Shown piece after piece: positions 26,426 through 34,529 of a DNA stretch of 45,082 bases. The translations under genes and the position numbers were made by a program. The notes below the pieces were generated by a model. The model was not told the DNA's origin. It did no database searches and saw only the letters and a program-made list of their open reading frames with translations. Each line of letters begins with the position of its first letter. Positions within the stretch are counted from its first letter, which is position 1. The DNA lies in assembly GCA_028703035.1 (NCBI GenBank), contig JAQVNR010000002.1:1-45082 (forward strand), read 5' to 3'. The stretch comes from Bacilli bacterium (GTDB taxonomy: Bacteria > Bacillota_I > Bacilli_A > RF39 > UBA660).

Positions 26426-26537
26426 AATTTCCTTCTCTTAAACTTATCATATCACAATCATATTTATTTTAAAATATAATTGTATTAATTTTGCTTTTTT
26501 GATATACTTTAAAACAGATGGAGGTATAAACTAAAAT

Positions 26538-27617
26538 ATGAAAATCGATCAAAAATTATTAAAAACAATGGGATTTGCTTTAGGATGTATAATTATTTTT
26601 ATTATTATAATAGCTTTAATAAGTAGTTGTATTAGGAATAAAAAATATACTTATGAAGAATTAGAAGCTAAATTAATTAATTTATCTAAAAACTATTATG
26701 ATAGTAATAAAGAATCTCTTCCTAAAGATGGCGAAAATACTTCTTTAAAAACCGAGTATTTTATAACAAACGGTAACTTAAAACATTTAACTTTAACAAC
26801 AGGAGAAACTTGCTTTGGAGAAATTATTGTTTCTAATTCTAATGGGTATTATTTATATTCACCTATTTTAACTTGTGGTGATATTAAAACAATAAATCTT
26901 ACTGATAAATTAAAAGAAGATGTTACTACAACCGGTGAAGGTTTATATAACTATGGTTCTTCTTATATATATAGAGGAGAAAATATTAATAATTATTTAT
27001 TAATCGGTGAAGGTTTATATCGAATTATTAAAATAAATCATAATGATGAAATTAGAATTATAGAAAATAAACGAAGCGAATCTACTTCTTGGGATAACAG
27101 ATATAATATTGATAAAAACTCAAATGAGGGTATTAATGACTTTATTTCTAATAATATAAACAGTAGAATTAAAAGTAAATTAGAAGAATCATATGATGGT
27201 GATAAGTTTACTGATGAAGAAAAAGCTTACTTTGTTAAACAAGATTTATGTATCGGTAAAAGAAGTATTAAAGATAACGTTGATGATGGATCAATTGAAT
27301 GCAGCGCGACAATTGAAAATCAAATGTTTGGTTTAATAACAGTCAATGAATACTTACAAGCTAGCTTAGATGCTAACTGTTTAAATATCACAAGTCCAAG
27401 CTGTACTAATTATAACTATTTAGCTAAACTAGAATCATCAACCTGGACACTAACTGCTGATAAAGATACTAGTTATAAAGCTTATAGACTAGATTATAGT
27501 ATCTCCCTTACTAATACATCTAACAGTAGTGGTGTGGCAATTGTTGCCCATTTAAATAAAAATACATTATATCAAAGTGGAACTGGAACATTAAATGATC
27601 CATATATCATAAAATAA
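26538..27617 (+). CDS. Second modular surface protein, related to the one at 1-2035
   Basis: A 359-residue protein with an N-terminal membrane helix (about 12-30) and an extracellular part. From residue 135 it shares order and motifs with the module of the window's first gene: GLY, YGSSYIYRGENINN, RIIKIN, EIRIIENK, an Ala/Cys-containing middle, WTL at about 302 and the ending SGTGTLNDPYIIK (compare SGSGSATDPFVV). A GGAGGT site lies 13 bases before the ATG, rather far. It is divergent from the DUF3048 gene and 63 bases ahead of the glycosyltransferase. Function unknown; likely surface exposed. Confidence 0.7.
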   Translation: MKIDQKLLKTMGFALGCIIIFIIIIALISSCIRNKKYTYEELEAKLINLSKNYYDSNKESLPKDGENTSLKTEYFITNGNLKHLTLTTGETCFGEIIVSNSNGYYLYSPILTCGDIKTINLTDKLKEDVTTTGEGLYNYGSSYIYRGENINNYLLIGEGLYRIIKINHNDEIRIIENKRSESTSWDNRYNIDKNSNEGINDFISNNINSRIKSKLEESYDGDKFTDEEKAYFVKQDLCIGKRSIKDNVDDGSIECSATIENQMFGLITVNEYLQASLDANCLNITSPSCTNYNYLAKLESSTWTLTADKDTSYKAYRLDYSISLTNTSNSSGVAIVAHLNKNTLYQSGTGTLNDPYIIK

Positions 27618-27680
27618 CAATAAACCTTTCTTTATTCAATTAATAATAATATCTGTGATATAATTTTAAAAGAGGTGGAT

Positions 27681-28622
27681 ATGAAATTAGATGTAATTAT
27701 TCCTGTTTATAACGAGGAAGGTAATGTTAAATTACTTCATAAAAAATTAAGTGAAACTTTAATTGATTTAGATTATGAACTTATATTTATAAATGATGGA
27801 TCAATTGATAAGACTGCCGATAGACTTGCAAATATATATGAAGAAGATAAAAATCATGTAAAAGTAATTAATTTTAGTCGGAATTTTGGTAAAGACGCTG
27901 CTATGTATGCAGGACTTACTAGTGCAAAGGCTGAGTATTCAGTAATCATTGATGGAGATTGCCAGCAAAATCCAAAATACATTCTGACAATGCTTAAATA
28001 TTTAGAAAAAAATAAAAATATTGATCAAGTAGCGATGGTTAATAAAGAACGAAAAAAAGAGTCTTTTTTAAATAAAATTTTAAAAAAATCCTTTTATAAA
28101 TTTATTAACTCAATAAGTGATACTAAATTTATAATTGGTGCTTCTGACTTTAGAATGTTTAGAAAAAATGTCGTTGATGCAGTTATATCTTTAGGTGAAA
28201 ACAATCGTTTTTCTAAAGGGATATTTTCTTGGGTTGGTTTTAATACCCACTATTTGGAATATGAAGTTGAAGAAAGAAATAGCGGTAAAACCAACTTTAA
28301 TTTAATAAAACAATTTAGATATGCTTTTAATGGTATTATTAACTTCAGTGTTAAACCTCTTAGAATAGCAACTGTCGTTGGATTTATTACTTCAATTGGC
28401 TCTTTTATTTATTTAATTATAATATTATTAGAGACTCTAATAACTGGTATTGCCGTACCTGGTTATGCATCACTTATTAGTATAATGTTGTTTCTAGGTG
28501 GCATACAGCTTGTAGCAATCGGCATCTTAGGAGAATATATTTCTAAAACATATTTAGAAGCAAAAAAAAGGCCTGTTTATGTTACTAAAAATAAACTAGG
28601 CTTTAATGAAGAAATCTTATAA
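27681..28622 (+). CDS. Polyprenyl-phosphate glycosyltransferase, GT2 (DPM1/GtrB type)
   Basis: A 313-residue enzyme. The GT-A domain (1-210) has VIIPVYNEEGN, INDGSIDKT, NFGKDAAMYAGL and the metal motif IDGDCQQ; two membrane helices follow (about 230-285), then a basic tail. This layout matches enzymes that load a sugar onto undecaprenyl phosphate for later transfer to surface polymers. The ATG at 27681 has AGAGGTGG upstream and is preferred to the GTG at 27675. It ends exactly where the convergent hydrogenase-like gene ends, with no gap. Confidence 0.88.
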   Translation: MKLDVIIPVYNEEGNVKLLHKKLSETLIDLDYELIFINDGSIDKTADRLANIYEEDKNHVKVINFSRNFGKDAAMYAGLTSAKAEYSVIIDGDCQQNPKYILTMLKYLEKNKNIDQVAMVNKERKKESFLNKILKKSFYKFINSISDTKFIIGASDFRMFRKNVVDAVISLGENNRFSKGIFSWVGFNTHYLEYEVEERNSGKTNFNLIKQFRYAFNGIINFSVKPLRIATVVGFITSIGSFIYLIIILLETLITGIAVPGYASLISIMLFLGGIQLVAIGILGEYISKTYLEAKKRPVYVTKNKLGFNEEIL

Positions 28623-30008
28623 TTAAATAAAATCTTTTCTTAAATTTTTATGTTTTTTATGAAAAAGCTCATTACTTTTTTTACTAAGTGGCTTAGAAAA
28701 ATATGTTTTATAAGCCTTTTTTATTTCTGGATTTTTATATGGATACTTAACACTTGAACCATTATCTTGGTTTAGTAAACTTTTACTTCGTTTATTAAAG
28801 ATGCCATTTTGATCAACAATTGGAGTTGGTATCTGACCTCCACCACCAACACATCCGTGATTACAATTCATAACTTCAATAAATAAAAACTCATCTTTAA
28901 TAGGTAAAAACTTTTCTAGGTTTTCCATTTGATAAATAACCGCAGTTTTAACTTGTTTTTTATTAATCTTCAAATTATATTCTTTATAAAAATCTCGATC
29001 TTTAATTAGTATTTTCTCAGGAATTAAATCATTCCCAGTCTCAAGTTTATAGTAGCAGCGGAGTACTGATAACATAACTCCTCCACTTGTATTATAAATC
29101 ATTCCCGATGATGAACCCACAAGTGAGTCAAACTTACTATCATCAAGAGTTTTAAAATCAATATTGTTTTCCCTAATAGCAAGAGCTAGCTCACTAGTAG
29201 TAATAACATAATTACAATCAGAATTTAGAGTTTCATACTTCTTAGCTGGACATGAAGTAAGCGCAACTACAACTAAATCTTTACTCTTAATTTTCTTTTC
29301 TTTACTAAAAATCTTTTTTAGATAAGTTGCCTGCATTCCTATTGGAGTTTTACATGTTGAAATATTGGGAAGTATCTCAGAATGATAAATAGATGCATAT
29401 TTAACCCATGACGGGCAACAACTTGTAAACATTGGCAGAACATCATCATTATTAACTCTTTCTTGAAGTTCAGCTGCTTCCTCCATTGAAGTTAAATCTG
29501 CTCCAAAAGCCGTATCTACGACATATTTAAAACCCAGTTTTTTAAGTGCTGAAATCATCTTACCTTCAACAAACTCTCCAGGCTTTAAACCAAAAGCATC
29601 CCCTAAAGAAACTCTTACAGCTGGGCTAGTCATAACTATTACAGTTTTAGATTTATCAGAAATTAATTCTAAAACTTTATTATAATCATATTTAGGCACT
29701 AAAGCCCCAGTTGGGCATGCTAAAATACACTGTCCACAATTAATACAGATTGGTTTATCAGGATTCTTATATCTAATATTAACTGAATTAATGCATGTAC
29801 TAGAACAAGCACCACAATTAATACACTTTTCTTCAATCCTCATAAGAGAAGGATTATCAGGATCAACATAAACTCTTTTATAATTAATCTCTTCTTTACC
29901 TACAATCTCTTCGAAATCAAAAATTCCAGCCTTACATAAAGGACAATAATAACCATCAAATAATTCACCTTCATGGATAAAACCACATTTTTTACATTTA
30001 TATTTCAT
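28623..30008 (-). CDS. [FeFe] hydrogenase-like protein
   Basis: A 461-residue iron-sulfur protein. A rubredoxin-like N-terminus has CKKC (5-8) and CPLC (22-25). Two [4Fe-4S] ferredoxin motifs are at 62-72 (CINCGACSSTC) and 88-98 (CINCGQCILAC). The H-cluster ligands follow: TSCCPSW (195-201), TSCPAKKYE (251-259) and EVMNCNHGCVGGGGQ (378-392). The second motif has TS in place of the usual MP before the Cys, as seen in diverged groups. It could evolve or sense H2. No maturase (HydE, F, G) or electron-partner gene lies nearby. Confidence 0.85.
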   Translation of the reverse strand: MKYKCKKCGFIHEGELFDGYYCPLCKAGIFDFEEIVGKEEINYKRVYVDPDNPSLMRIEEKCINCGACSSTCINSVNIRYKNPDKPICINCGQCILACPTGALVPKYDYNKVLELISDKSKTVIVMTSPAVRVSLGDAFGLKPGEFVEGKMISALKKLGFKYVVDTAFGADLTSMEEAAELQERVNNDDVLPMFTSCCPSWVKYASIYHSEILPNISTCKTPIGMQATYLKKIFSKEKKIKSKDLVVVALTSCPAKKYETLNSDCNYVITTSELALAIRENNIDFKTLDDSKFDSLVGSSSGMIYNTSGGVMLSVLRCYYKLETGNDLIPEKILIKDRDFYKEYNLKINKKQVKTAVIYQMENLEKFLPIKDEFLFIEVMNCNHGCVGGGGQIPTPIVDQNGIFNKRSKSLLNQDNGSSVKYPYKNPEIKKAYKTYFSKPLSKKSNELFHKKHKNLRKDFI

Positions 30009-30197
30009 TTACTTCACCTACTATTTCATCTGGACAATTAATATTATGATACACACGCGCATCGCACTCACTTTTATCATTACTTCTGTTTTTACTCCAA
30101 TAAAATTTTTACTGTTTTTTCCGTTCTCATTAGCCAAATCCATAGAGAAAGAATAGCCAGTATAATTGTTTCTGCTTTTTCAAGAATGAAAACGTGA

Positions 30198-30857
30198 TTA
30201 ACTAGCTTTAATTTCTTCAATATATTTATTAACTGCTACTGACCAAGATATACTAGTAGCATATTTAGGATTCATTAACTCTGGAGTAGTTAATCCTTTA
30301 CTATAATAGTTATTAAATATCATATCTAAATAGCCTATAATTCCTGCTTCAAGTGTATCATAAGATCTATATGCTGTACCATCGCATGAGGGGCTTCCTT
30401 TTATACCACCAATATTATTACAATCTTTTACAAAAACAGAGCATTCCCATTTACATCCTGTTTCATGAAGTACTATTGCTAGAGCTAAATATGGATCAAG
30501 GCCTGTTTCTTTAGTATAGTTTGCAAAATAATTTCCGGTATTTTCAAGTTTACAAGATAAATTTCTATTTAATTTTTCAGTTAATTCAGTTAAAGTTAAA
30601 TTATCGTAAATAATCTCTTCTACTGAAGTAATTGGCTCTACTACTTCAAGTTTTTTAGTTGTTATTGGCACGGTTGTGGTAGTTTCCTCTATTATTTTCG
30701 GCACCATATTAGGTGTTGCATTTTTATTAACAACCGCAATTTTTTCGATGGGCTTTTTTATTCGAGCATCAAAATAGTCTTTAATAATAAAGATACTTGT
30801 AACTGAGAGTATTAAACCAATTAATATTATTATATACTGAATCGTTTGTGTTTTCAT
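30198..30857 (-). CDS. Membrane-anchored glucosaminidase-like wall hydrolase
   Basis: A 219-residue protein with an N-terminal signal anchor (about 5-25), a Thr-rich linker (ETTTTVPITTKK) and a C-terminal domain with LALAIVLHETGCKWECS, CNNIGGIKG and AYRSYDTLEAGIIGYLDMI. The E-T-G and N-N-I-G-G-I-K-G motifs are those of the glucosaminidase (GH73-like) lysozyme fold, which cuts peptidoglycan glycan strands. The ATG at 30857 is chosen because AAAAGGA precedes it; a TTG at 30872 lacks a site. It overlaps no gene after this trimming, and follows the 31663 gene closely. Confidence 0.8.
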   Translation of the reverse strand: MKTQTIQYIIILIGLILSVTSIFIIKDYFDARIKKPIEKIAVVNKNATPNMVPKIIEETTTTVPITTKKLEVVEPITSVEEIIYDNLTLTELTEKLNRNLSCKLENTGNYFANYTKETGLDPYLALAIVLHETGCKWECSVFVKDCNNIGGIKGSPSCDGTAYRSYDTLEAGIIGYLDMIFNNYYSKGLTTPELMNPKYATSISWSVAVNKYIEEIKAS

Positions 30858-30868
30858 ATATTTCCTTT

Positions 30869-31663
30869 TCAAATATTATTATAATTATTTACTTCACTAA
30901 ATGCAATGACATCAATGTCAGTAGCAAGTTTAAAGCTTTTATTACCTACTATATAAATTGATATAACGTTTGAATTAAAATCATTTATATTAGTCGGTAT
31001 TTCTTTGCTTAATTTTGAAAGTTTTGTAAGTTCTTCTTCTTCTAAAGTATTATAATCTATTACTAATACTGGTTTACTTGAGTTATTTGTAAGATTATAT
31101 AGGGCCCTTAAATTAAGGGCATTCTTAATAGTTTTAGTATCACTTACAAAGGCAATTAATTTTGTTTCTTTACTTTTATAAAGTAAATTTATATCATCAG
31201 ATGACGTTAAGGTATATTTATTTAAATCGATATTCATTAAATCGTTAAATTCTTCTTGTGATAAGTTATTAGTCTCCATAAATTTAGCTTCATTAGCTAA
31301 ATTTTCACTAGCATAAAATGTTTTTTCTTCACCATCTATTGTTAGAATAAGTTCTTCTTCTGTTATTTTAGTTATATATAGTTTATTTTGTCTAATATTA
31401 CAATTTAGTTTAATAACATTAATACTTTTATTAAAGCGATAATTAAGACACAATTCATAAATACTTACTGCTTCTCCAGTTGAGGCATAAAAATAAGAAA
31501 ACTTTTGATCCTTAAAACTAATAATAGTCATTTCATCTTCATAAACACTATACCAGTCATGTTCTGTTATTGAAGAATCTAATTCATCACTAAAGTCATA
31601 AATTAATAATCCAAAAATAAATAGTGCGATTAAAAGAGTAATCATAATAATATTTTGTTTCAT
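30869..31663 (-). CDS. Unknown membrane-anchored protein
   Basis: A 264-residue protein with one N-terminal membrane helix (about 5-24, IIMITLLIALFIFGLLIYDF); the rest is probably extracytoplasmic. The middle alternates short beta-like stretches (FSYFYASTGEAVSIYELC). The C-terminal half (about 165-264) has the alternating strands and helices of a thioredoxin- or bacterocin-like fold (KLIAFVSDTKTIKNALN, KPVLVIDYN) but no Cys pair. Family not recognised. It sits between uppP and the glucosaminidase gene with gaps of 16 and 11 bases, so it is in the same envelope operon. Confidence 0.6.
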   Translation of the reverse strand: MKQNIIMITLLIALFIFGLLIYDFSDELDSSITEHDWYSVYEDEMTIISFKDQKFSYFYASTGEAVSIYELCLNYRFNKSINVIKLNCNIRQNKLYITKITEEELILTIDGEEKTFYASENLANEAKFMETNNLSQEEFNDLMNIDLNKYTLTSSDDINLLYKSKETKLIAFVSDTKTIKNALNLRALYNLTNNSSKPVLVIDYNTLEEEELTKLSKLSKEIPTNINDFNSNVISIYIVGNKSFKLATDIDVIAFSEVNNYNNI

Positions 31664-31679
31664 TTCATTTCACCTACAT

Positions 31680-32498
31680 TTATGTTAAAAGAAAGTATGC
31701 TAGGACTACGATTCCTAAAATAATTCGGTAATATCCGAATATTTTAAAATTATTTCTTTTGATATATTTTAATAAAAATTTTATTGCTAGAATGGAAACT
31801 ATAAAAGCAGTTAACATGCCAATTATTAAAATAAGTAACTCGGGTCTTGTAAAAAGAAAGCCAAATTTAATTATTTTTAAAAATGAGGCACCAAACATAA
31901 TTGGAACTGCTAAGTAAAAAGTATAACTAGCTGCAACACTTCTATCTAGTCCAAGGATTAAGCCACCTAATATAGTAGCGCCACTTCTACTTGTTCCAGG
32001 AATTAAAGCAAGTAGCTGAAATATACCTATAAAAAGTGCTTGTTTATAAGTAATTTTATCTTCACTTTTTACTATGGGAGTTTTATTTTTATTAATATTT
32101 TCGATAATAATAAATAATATACCATAAAATATTAAGGCAATAGCTACAGTCCAGTAATTATAAAAAAGCTCATCAATTTTATCATTGAATATTATTCCTA
32201 TAATTCCAGCTGGGATACATGCAATTAATATTTTCAGCCATAAATTAAAAGTCATTCTTGTATCTTCTTTAGTTTTATTAAACCCCCAAGGAAATAAATT
32301 TTTAAAAAAGAGACAAACAACTGCTAGTATTGCTCCAAGCTGAATAACAACTAAAAACATTTCCCAAAATTCAGAACTAACATTTAATTTTAAAAATTCT
32401 TCGGCAATAATCATGTGTCCAGTGCTACTAATTGGTAACCACTCGGTGATGCCTTCAATTATTCCAATAATGATTGTTTTAATAATATCTAGATGCAT
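31680..32498 (-). CDS. uppP: Undecaprenyl-diphosphatase UppP (BacA)
   Basis: A 272-residue polytopic membrane enzyme. Both active-site regions are present: EGITEWLPISSTGHMIIAEE at the N-terminus and PGTSRSGATILGGLILGLDR in the middle, carrying the catalytic Glu, Ser and Arg. It dephosphorylates C55-PP to recycle the wall-lipid carrier and confers bacitracin tolerance. The ATG at 32498 is taken because MHLDIIK matches the family start and GGAGG lies 10 bases upstream; an ATG at 32504 is possible. A PAP2-type phosphatase gene is directly upstream. Confidence 0.93.
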   Translation of the reverse strand: MHLDIIKTIIIGIIEGITEWLPISSTGHMIIAEEFLKLNVSSEFWEMFLVVIQLGAILAVVCLFFKNLFPWGFNKTKEDTRMTFNLWLKILIACIPAGIIGIIFNDKIDELFYNYWTVAIALIFYGILFIIIENINKNKTPIVKSEDKITYKQALFIGIFQLLALIPGTSRSGATILGGLILGLDRSVAASYTFYLAVPIMFGASFLKIIKFGFLFTRPELLILIIGMLTAFIVSILAIKFLLKYIKRNNFKIFGYYRIILGIVVLAYFLLT

Positions 32499-32570
32499 AA
32501 ACATCACTCCTCCATAATTATATCATATTAAATATTACTTAAGTTTAAAACATAAAATTAACTGTAAAGC

Positions 32571-33218
32571 TTATTTGATTTTCTTTTTAATCAAGTTTTC
32601 CCCAAAAATATTATCTTTTTTTCCTTTCAAAATATAGGTAATAACCAAAAGTAAACTACTTGATAATAGCACTCCGGCTATAACATCTGATGCATAATGC
32701 ACTCCTAAATATACTCTACTTAAACAGATGCTTATAATTAATAATGTTAATAAAATATTAGTTATCCACTTTATTTTTTTATTTAGATTGCTATTTATAA
32801 TTAAATATATAATAAAGCCATAAAAAGATGTACTTGCCATAGCATGCCCACTGGGAAAAGAATATCCAGTTGCAATTATTTTATTTATCAATATTGGTCT
32901 AGGTCTTTGAAATATATATTTTAAAAGTTGATTAGCAATTGTTGAGATAATTATAGTTATAGTTAAATACAAAGCATCTTTTTTCTTGAAAAATAAAGTT
33001 AATAAAGACAAGACCAATAGAATAATAATTGTTTCTGTATTAGCAAAAATAGTAATTATTTTAAAATAATTAGTTAAATTTTGAGATTTAAATGAAATTA
33101 AAAAATTATAAAAAAATGTATCAAAACTATAAATTTTATCAGTTAATAAAAGTATAGTAATAACTATAAAAGCAAATAATAAAATACTTAATATAATCCA
33201 TCTTGTTTTTGTTTTCAT
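32571..33218 (-). CDS. PAP2-family membrane phosphatase
   Basis: A 215-residue membrane protein with the three-part phosphatase signature: KYIFQRPRP, then YSFPSGHAMAS, then SRVYLGVHYASDVIAG. This is the type 2 phosphatidic-acid phosphatase family, which in Bacillota includes the second class of C55-PP phosphatases (BcrC-like) as well as PGP phosphatases. It lies 72 bases upstream of uppP on the same strand, so two unrelated folds able to recycle undecaprenyl diphosphate may be in one unit. Confidence 0.88.
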   Translation of the reverse strand: MKTKTRWIILSILLFAFIVITILLLTDKIYSFDTFFYNFLISFKSQNLTNYFKIITIFANTETIIILLVLSLLTLFFKKKDALYLTITIIISTIANQLLKYIFQRPRPILINKIIATGYSFPSGHAMASTSFYGFIIYLIINSNLNKKIKWITNILLTLLIISICLSRVYLGVHYASDVIAGVLLSSSLLLVITYILKGKKDNIFGENLIKKKIK

Positions 33219-33310
33219 ATTTTTATTATATTACCGACTTTCAAAAAAATCAAATAACAATCTATAATTCTTATAAGAAATTATTAAATCAAAGGATTTA
33301 TTAAAAATTA

Positions 33311-34375
33311 TTATTTTACCATTTTTTTAACTAATTTATTTTGAAATAATAAATTTCGTTGTTTCATTCCCATTAGTTTATCAGTTAATTCTGCATACAT
33401 TTCACTATGTTCGTTATAAAATTGGGCAAATATATCTTGGTTTCCATCACATAAATCTCTAGTTCTTTGGATTAATAATTGTTCTTCTTCCAGTGTAGTA
33501 GAAGGCAATAAAATATTAGATTTAATATTTTTTATATCTTTATGTTTTTCCAAAAAAGGTAAACTGCAATAACAAATTTTAATTCGGTCATCTTTACTAT
33601 CAGTTACAATAGATTTATCATCTTGACTTAATCTATATATTCTATTTTGTGTCGGATCTAAAATGTAGCTTTTACCATCTTTAACAGCAAGTGTTATAAG
33701 ATGATTACCAATTTGTTTAGATATGATTATACCAACTTTTTCAATAAGTTCATTAAAAACTTTTCTCATTTCTTCATTATTGATATGTTGTCTAACAAAA
33801 TTATACAATTCTTCAATAGTTTGCTCTGGTTTATTATCATCAGTATGATTAGTAATAACTGGTGGTCTTATAAAAGCTGATAGAACATTACTATTTATTC
33901 CTTTGTCATTAAAAATATCTCTTAACATTATTCCTATGTGTCTACAAACACCTTGACCACTTATAATATTGGCTCCATATAAAGTATTTATGTCCCTAAG
34001 ATTTGTATCACTAAATTCAAATTCCTTTCCTTTTGATAAATAACCTTTATATAATAAGTAATTATACATTGTATGAATTTCAATAGGATTTTCTAAATCA
34101 AATACTTTATTCATTTTATTATAATCTCTAATTATTTCATCATAAATTGCTTTTACTTTTTTTACATCTTTTGTATGAGTTTCGGCTTTTACAATATCAT
34201 TTGCTAAATAGTAAGCACAAAACATACATGCTAAAGCATACGCAACATTTGGAAATCCTATAAAATTTTTAACTAAAATTACCCCAATAGATGTCTTACC
34301 ACTTATGTCTTGAATAGTATTATAAGTATTATAGTTTATATTACCATAAATTTTATCTATATAATTCTTTTCCAT
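33311..34375 (-). CDS. Transglutaminase-like cysteine-protease-fold protein
   Basis: A 354-residue protein without recognised close family. A papain/transglutaminase-like triad can be proposed: Cys in SGQGVCRHIGIMLRDIF, His in GNHLITLAVKDG, Asp in YILDPTQNRIYR, in that order and with the expected helix after the Cys. A hydrophobic stretch (about 30-60) near the N-terminus may be a membrane or buried helix. The C-terminal 80 residues are helical and charged. It is expressed alone from a strong promoter with a terminator-like hairpin in its leader. Substrate unknown. Confidence 0.6.
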   Translation of the reverse strand: MEKNYIDKIYGNINYNTYNTIQDISGKTSIGVILVKNFIGFPNVAYALACMFCAYYLANDIVKAETHTKDVKKVKAIYDEIIRDYNKMNKVFDLENPIEIHTMYNYLLYKGYLSKGKEFEFSDTNLRDINTLYGANIISGQGVCRHIGIMLRDIFNDKGINSNVLSAFIRPPVITNHTDDNKPEQTIEELYNFVRQHINNEEMRKVFNELIEKVGIIISKQIGNHLITLAVKDGKSYILDPTQNRIYRLSQDDKSIVTDSKDDRIKICYCSLPFLEKHKDIKNIKSNILLPSTTLEEEQLLIQRTRDLCDGNQDIFAQFYNEHSEMYAELTDKLMGMKQRNLLFQNKLVKKMVK

Positions 34376-34395
34376 AATAAATAACCCCTATTCAT

Positions 34396-34452
34396 TAAAA
34401 AACAATCCTAATGGGATTGTGCTATCATTTTATATACCCAACCCCCATTGGT
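34396..34452 (-). promoter_or_regulatory. Leader with attenuator-type hairpin
   Basis: On the minus strand the transcript from the promoter at 34459-34487 contains ACAATCC/GGATTGT (34402-34420) followed by TTTTTT, an intrinsic terminator placed before the gene. An upstream AATGGGGGTTG (34440-34450) can pair with CAATCCCATT of that hairpin, giving an alternative antiterminator. No known riboswitch class is recognised. Confidence 0.55.
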
Positions 34453-34458
34453 AAGAGA

Positions 34459-34487
34459 ATTATAGCGTATTTCTACTAATCAGTCAA
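34459..34487 (-). promoter_or_regulatory. Promoter of the transglutaminase-like gene
   Basis: Minus strand TTGACT (34482-34487), 17 bases, TATAAT (34459-34464). Confidence 0.8.
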
Positions 34488-34503
34488 ATCGCCTTAGCAA
34501 ACA

Positions 34504-34529
34504 AAAAAAACAAGATGTTAATTCTTGTT
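34504..34529 (-). terminator. Intrinsic terminator of the ABC transporter gene
   Basis: Minus strand AACAAGA, loop ATTAACA, TCTTGTT then eight T residues, overlapping the stop codon of the ABC gene. Confidence 0.85.

Noticed and set aside
30000..30185. Gene relic between the hydrogenase and glucosaminidase genes
   Set aside because: Two different minus-strand frames look weakly protein-like over the same bases and neither has a start, so no call is justified.
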